Assembly (NCBI RefSeq): GCF_001613165.1
Contig: NZ_BDBV01000033.1
Location: forward strand, 1-64,000
Source: Nocardia mexicana NBRC 108244
Lineage (GTDB): Bacteria > Actinomycetota > Actinomycetes > Mycobacteriales > Mycobacteriaceae
Direction of reading: 5' to 3'
DNA length: 64,000 bases
Shown: in pieces, positions 60,707 to 64,000 of the stretch
Position numbering within the stretch: the first letter of the stretch is position 1
How the letters are laid out: each line of letters starts with the position of its first letter
Made by a program: the position numbers and the translations under genes
The notes under the pieces: generated by a model
The model's database searches: none
What the model was told of the DNA's origin: nothing
What the model saw: only the letters and a program-made list of their open reading frames with translations

Positions 60707-61492
60707 ATGTGGCGGTACGACGGCCGCCGGGTCGCCGTGACCGGGTGCGCGTCCGGTATCGGCGCGTGTGTCGCGGAGCAGGTCCGCGGACTCGGCGGCG
60801 AGGTCGTGGGACTCGATATCGCTACGCCCACAGTCGAACTCGACGAGTTCCACCGGGTGGACATGTCGGAGGTTGCCGCCATCGACCGTGCCGTCGAGGC
60901 CGTCGGCACGGTCGATGCCCTGTTCAATGTCGCCGGGGTCTCCTCGGGCATCGGCGATCCGGTCCGGGTGGTCACGATCAACTTCCTGGGCCTGCGCCGG
61001 TTCACGGAGGCACTCGTGCCCGGGATGAGCCCGGGTTCGGCGATTGTGAGCGTCTCCTCGCTCGCGGCGGCCGGGTACCTCGACCATCGCGATCAGGCTC
61101 TCGGCCTGCTCGACGCCGTCGATATGGCGGACGGAATCGCCTGGTGCGGAGGTAATCCCGACGCCGTGGCCGATGGTGGCTACCGCCTGTCGAAGGAAGC
61201 GATCATCTATTACACGATGCGACAGGCGGTTCCGCTGGGAGCACGCGGTATCCGCATCAACTGCACGGGCCCGGGCGTCACCGAGACACCGATCCTGGAC
61301 CAGCTGCGCTCCGCGTACGGGCCGCAGTATCTCGACACCATTCCCAAACCGCTGGGCCGCGTCAGCGATCCGGCCGAGCAGGCGGCCGTCCTGGTGTTCC
61401 TCAACAGCGGGGCAGCGAGCTACGTGACCGGGCAGGTGCTGTGGGTGGACGGCGGCAACGTGGCCGCGAGAATCGTTGAAGGAGAGGCATAG
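60707..61492 (+). CDS. SDR family oxidoreductase
   Basis: 261 residues from ATG 60707 (GGGAGG ten bases upstream). Glycine motif TGCASGIGACVAEQV, NVAG, SSLAAAGY and the active YRLSKEA. The cofactor insertion of mycofactocin-type SDRs is not visible, so it is an ordinary NAD(P) enzyme by appearance. Closely related sequences reduce or oxidise steroid-like hydroxyls. It overlaps the next gene by one base (TAGTG). Confidence 0.82.
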   Translation: MWRYDGRRVAVTGCASGIGACVAEQVRGLGGEVVGLDIATPTVELDEFHRVDMSEVAAIDRAVEAVGTVDALFNVAGVSSGIGDPVRVVTINFLGLRRFTEALVPGMSPGSAIVSVSSLAAAGYLDHRDQALGLLDAVDMADGIAWCGGNPDAVADGGYRLSKEAIIYYTMRQAVPLGARGIRINCTGPGVTETPILDQLRSAYGPQYLDTIPKPLGRVSDPAEQAAVLVFLNSGAASYVTGQVLWVDGGNVAARIVEGEA

Positions 61493-62487
61493 TGGCCGGT
61501 CTGACCGAATTCCGGCGCGTGGCCGAGCAGGTGCGCAACTGGGGCCGCTGGGGCGCCGCCGACGAACTCGGCACGCTCAACTTCATCACCCCGGACAAGG
61601 TCGCCCAGGCGGCGCGGCTGGTGCGGCACGGACGGGTGTTCCCGCTCGGCGTCGACTTCGACTCCTCCGGTCCACAGGGCGCGTTCAAGTTCCGGCAGAA
61701 CCCGGTGCACGTGATGACCGTCGACGGCGGCGACGCGCGGACGATGGCCGAGTACGGGCTGAGGTGGGGCGGCAACGGGTTCGGACAGGAGTTCGGCGGC
61801 TTCTTCGCGGGTGCGGGCAATCCGTTCCGGTTCAACGACGACCTGATCATCATGCCGCTGCAGGCGGCCACGCAGTGGGACGCCCTGTCCCACGTGTACT
61901 ACGACGACCGGCTCTACAACGGCTTCCCGGCGAGCTCGGTCACCAGCGCCGGCGCCTTCCACTGCGGTATCGACAAGGTCGACGGCAAGGGCATCACCAC
62001 CCGCGGCGTGCTGCTGGACCTCGTCCGTCATCGCGGCGCCGACGTCTTCCTGGAGCCCGGCAACCCTGTCACCCCGGACGAATTGGACGAGGTCGCGCGG
62101 GTCCAGGGGGTCGAGGTGGGCCGCGGCGATATCGTGCTCGTCCGCACCGGCTGGTGGGCGCGGTTCCAGGAGACCGGCAACGGCGCGGAACCGTACTCGG
62201 GCCTGGACTGGCTGTGCGCCAAGTGGTTACACGAGCGCGAGGTCGCGGCGGTGGCGGCGGACAACCTCATGGTCGAGGACGTGGTGTCCGGGGTGGACGG
62301 CACCTTCCTGCCGATGCACATGCTCTGCCTGCGGGATATGGGCCTGATGCTCGGTGAGTACTGGGATTTCACCGCGCTGGCCGCCGACTGCGCCGCCGAC
62401 GGGGTCTACGACTTCCAGCTGATCGCGCCGCCGCTGCGCGTGATCGGTGCGGTCGGCTCCCCGCTCAACCCGATCGCGATCAAGTAA
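61492..62487 (+). CDS. Cyclase-family (kynurenine formamidase-like) hydrolase
   Basis: 331 residues. Motif QAATQWDALSHVYYDDRLYNG is the metal-site segment of the cyclase family (the usual GTHxDxxxH with a Gln variant common in actinobacteria). Other motifs are VLVRTGWWARFQE and GVDGTFLPMHMLCLRDMGLMLGEYWDF. Likely a metal-dependent hydrolase for a lactone or amide in the pathway. GTG start shares one base with the SDR stop. Confidence 0.82.
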   Translation: MAGLTEFRRVAEQVRNWGRWGAADELGTLNFITPDKVAQAARLVRHGRVFPLGVDFDSSGPQGAFKFRQNPVHVMTVDGGDARTMAEYGLRWGGNGFGQEFGGFFAGAGNPFRFNDDLIIMPLQAATQWDALSHVYYDDRLYNGFPASSVTSAGAFHCGIDKVDGKGITTRGVLLDLVRHRGADVFLEPGNPVTPDELDEVARVQGVEVGRGDIVLVRTGWWARFQETGNGAEPYSGLDWLCAKWLHEREVAAVAADNLMVEDVVSGVDGTFLPMHMLCLRDMGLMLGEYWDFTALAADCAADGVYDFQLIAPPLRVIGAVGSPLNPIAIK

Positions 62488-62508
62488 GCAATGCAGGAGG
62501 TTCCGGCC

Positions 62509-63123
62509 ATGACCGCAAGCACCACCAGTGTGTCCGACGCCGAAACGGCAAGCGGCGGACAGCCTTTCGTCGTCGGTATCGGCGGCACGCTGCGCGCGGG
62601 CTCGTCGACCGAGCGCGCCCTGCGGCACTGCCTGGCGGCGGTCGAGCGCCGGGGCGGGCGCACCACGCTGTTCTGCGGCGCGGACATCACGCTGCCCATG
62701 TACAACCCGCACGATCCGGACCGCACCCCGCGCGCGCTCGCGCTGATCGAGGCGCTGCGGCGCGCGGACGCCGTGATCATCGGCTCGCCCGGCTACCACG
62801 GCGGCATCTCTGGCCTGGTGAAGAACGCCCTGGACTACATCGAGGACCTGCGCGGCGACCCGACGGTCTACCTGGACAACAAGCCCTGGGGCTGCATCAC
62901 CTGCGCCTACGGCTGGCAGGCGGCCGTCGGCACCCTGGGCCAATTGCGATCCATCGGCCACGCCCTGCGCGCCTGGCCGACCCCGCTGGGCGTGGCCATC
63001 AATTCCGCCGAGACGGTGTGGGATGCGAACGGCCGGTTGACAGATGACACCGTCGCCGCGCAACTCGACGTGCTCGCGACCCAGGTGCTCACCTTCGCCC
63101 CGGCCACTGGAGCGCGACCGTGA
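62509..63123 (+). CDS. NAD(P)H-dependent FMN reductase
   Basis: 204 residues from ATG 62509 with GGAGG upstream. Flavodoxin-like fold: VVGIGGTLRAGSSTERALRHCL (FMN phosphate loop), YNPHDPDR and IIGSPGYHGGISGLVKNALDYIEDL. Supplies reduced FMN to the LLM monooxygenase at 59370. Overlaps the following gene by 4 bp. The stop is the TGA at 63121-63123. Confidence 0.85.
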   Translation: MTASTTSVSDAETASGGQPFVVGIGGTLRAGSSTERALRHCLAAVERRGGRTTLFCGADITLPMYNPHDPDRTPRALALIEALRRADAVIIGSPGYHGGISGLVKNALDYIEDLRGDPTVYLDNKPWGCITCAYGWQAAVGTLGQLRSIGHALRAWPTPLGVAINSAETVWDANGRLTDDTVAAQLDVLATQVLTFAPATGARP

Positions 63124-64000
63124 GGGGAGCGCTGCCCTCGAATCCTGTCGCCGCGGCGTCGGCCGCCCTGCGTGACGGGGGGATCGTCCTGGTCGTCGCG
63201 GACAGCGGCGCCGGGTACCGCGGCGATCTGATGGCGGCGGCCGAATGCGCTACGGCCGACACGATCAACGCGATGGCGACCCTCGGGTGTGGGCCGATTC
63301 GGGTAGCCATGCGCTCCGCGTCGCTCGATCGCCTCGAGATTCCGCCCGCCGATCCGACCGCCACCGGGCCGGGTCGCGAGCTGTTCCGGGTGTCGGTCGG
63401 GCTCGCGGGCGACGAGGGCCCCGGCGTCCGGGCCTCGCATCGGGCGAAAACCGTTCGCGCGCTGGCGGATCCCGGTAGTCAGCCGCATGACTTCACCCGC
63501 CCGGGACAGATCTTCCCGCTCGGGTGCGCGGCCGGGGGCGTGCTGTCGGTGCCCGCAACGCCCGAGGCCGCCGTCGACCTCGCCGAACAGGCGGGGTTGT
63601 GGCCCGCCGGTGTGCTGTGCGAGGTTTGCGGCGCCGACGGCGAACTGGCCCGGCTGCCCGAACTGTTCGAACTCGGCCGCCGCCACGGGATGCCGGTGCT
63701 GTCGGTCGATGATCTCGTGGCTCATCGCAGGCGCGACCTGTGCCGGGTACGGCAGTGCGGATCGGCGCGAATTCCCTTGCCGATGGGGGAGTTCCGGGCC
63801 GTCGGATTCACCGACGGGCTCGGCCGCGACCATATCGCGTTGGTGCACGGGGACCCGGCCGCGAGCGCCGCGCCGCTGGTGCGGGTGCAGACCGAATGCC
63901 TGTTCGGCGACGCACTCGGCTCCGCGCGCTGTGCCTGCCGGTCGCAGCTGCGGTGCGCGCTGAACCGGATCGTGCAGGCGGGCAGCGGTGTACTGGTCTA
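63120..64000 (+). CDS. RibBA-like protein with degraded DHBP-synthase domain (3' end outside window)
   Basis: Partial, 293 codons. Starts GTG 63120, overlapping the FMN reductase stop. The N-terminal domain resembles 3,4-dihydroxy-2-butanone-4-phosphate synthase, but its acidic loop reads VADSGAGYRGDLMAAAE (family consensus DDExRENEGD), TRPGHIFPL is TRPGQIFPL, and GHTEA is PATPE, so catalysis looks lost. The C-terminal GTP cyclohydrolase II part keeps the three zinc cysteines in TECLFGDALGSARCACRSQ. Located in a flavin-enzyme operon, a special role in flavin supply or modification is possible. Confidence 0.8.
   Translation, partial: MRGALPSNPVAAASAALRDGGIVLVVADSGAGYRGDLMAAAECATADTINAMATLGCGPIRVAMRSASLDRLEIPPADPTATGPGRELFRVSVGLAGDEGPGVRASHRAKTVRALADPGSQPHDFTRPGQIFPLGCAAGGVLSVPATPEAAVDLAEQAGLWPAGVLCEVCGADGELARLPELFELGRRHGMPVLSVDDLVAHRRRDLCRVRQCGSARIPLPMGEFRAVGFTDGLGRDHIALVHGDPAASAAPLVRVQTECLFGDALGSARCACRSQLRCALNRIVQAGSGVLV

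Noticed and set aside
1..64000. tRNA, rRNA or integrase-type mobile element
   Set aside because: No cloverleaf-like tRNA sequence with recognisable T-loop, no rRNA, and no transposase or integrase reading frame was found by eye.

Overview
The window is high-GC DNA from a mycolic-acid actinomycete. Nocardia fits best, with Rhodococcus or Mycobacterium as relatives. The evidence is a complete yrbE/mce import operon with nine genes, a mycofactocin (mft) cluster with a recognisable MftA peptide, a DUF222/13E12-type HNH protein, and dense acyl-CoA and steroid/aromatic catabolic genes. No tRNA, rRNA, phage genes, transposase or CRISPR array was seen.

Layout. 1-2394: end of an acyl-CoA synthetase, a DapB-like oxidoreductase and a TetR regulator. 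6881-2602 (minus): CMD, DUF1330, amidohydrolase, SnoaL, DUF35 and thiolase genes. 7210-16614 (plus): yrbEAB, mceABCDEF and a Mce-associated protein. 21809-16714 (minus): an amidohydrolase, thioesterase and DUF427 gene, followed by two paralogous polytopic membrane proteins and orphan cytochrome-oxidase subunit III and IV genes. 22526-30432: mftR (minus), then mftA, B, C, E, an SDR, mftF, mftD, a class III nucleotide cyclase and an LLM flavoprotein. 30569-36541 (minus): YtcJ-like amidohydrolase, CoA-transferase, HNH protein and enoyl-CoA hydratase. 36848-42197 (plus): MarR, two acyl-CoA dehydrogenases, an unknown, an acyl-CoA synthetase and a small unknown. 43802-42286 (minus): NuoF-like flavoprotein and ferredoxin. 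50431-44520 (minus): mycofactocin-type SDR, P450, two amidohydrolases, Rieske protein and an alpha/beta hydrolase. 50831-64000 (plus): acyl-CoA synthetase, KstD-like flavoprotein, meta-cleavage hydrolase, MhpA-like hydroxylase, MhpB-like dioxygenase, second KstD-like flavoprotein, LLM monooxygenase, SDR, cyclase-family hydrolase, FMN reductase and a degenerate RibBA-like protein that runs off the end.

How it may work together (inference). The mce system imports a lipophilic substrate. P450, KstD-like and LLM enzymes oxidise it, and mycofactocin-linked SDRs oxidise the resulting alcohols. MhpA/MhpB and the hydrolase cut an aromatic ring, and CoA ligases, acyl-CoA dehydrogenases, hydratase and thiolase finish by beta-oxidation. 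The orphan COX3/COX4 module sits in the same regulon and could take part in electron disposal.

The most striking feature is a shared palindrome of the form GAGAAY-N3-ATTCTC. Full or near copies lie in the promoter region of nearly every catabolic operon here, including mce, mft and the MarR/TetR genes. It implies one regulon that unites the region. The regulator is not identified by sequence alone; the first TetR, MftR and the MarR protein are the candidates.
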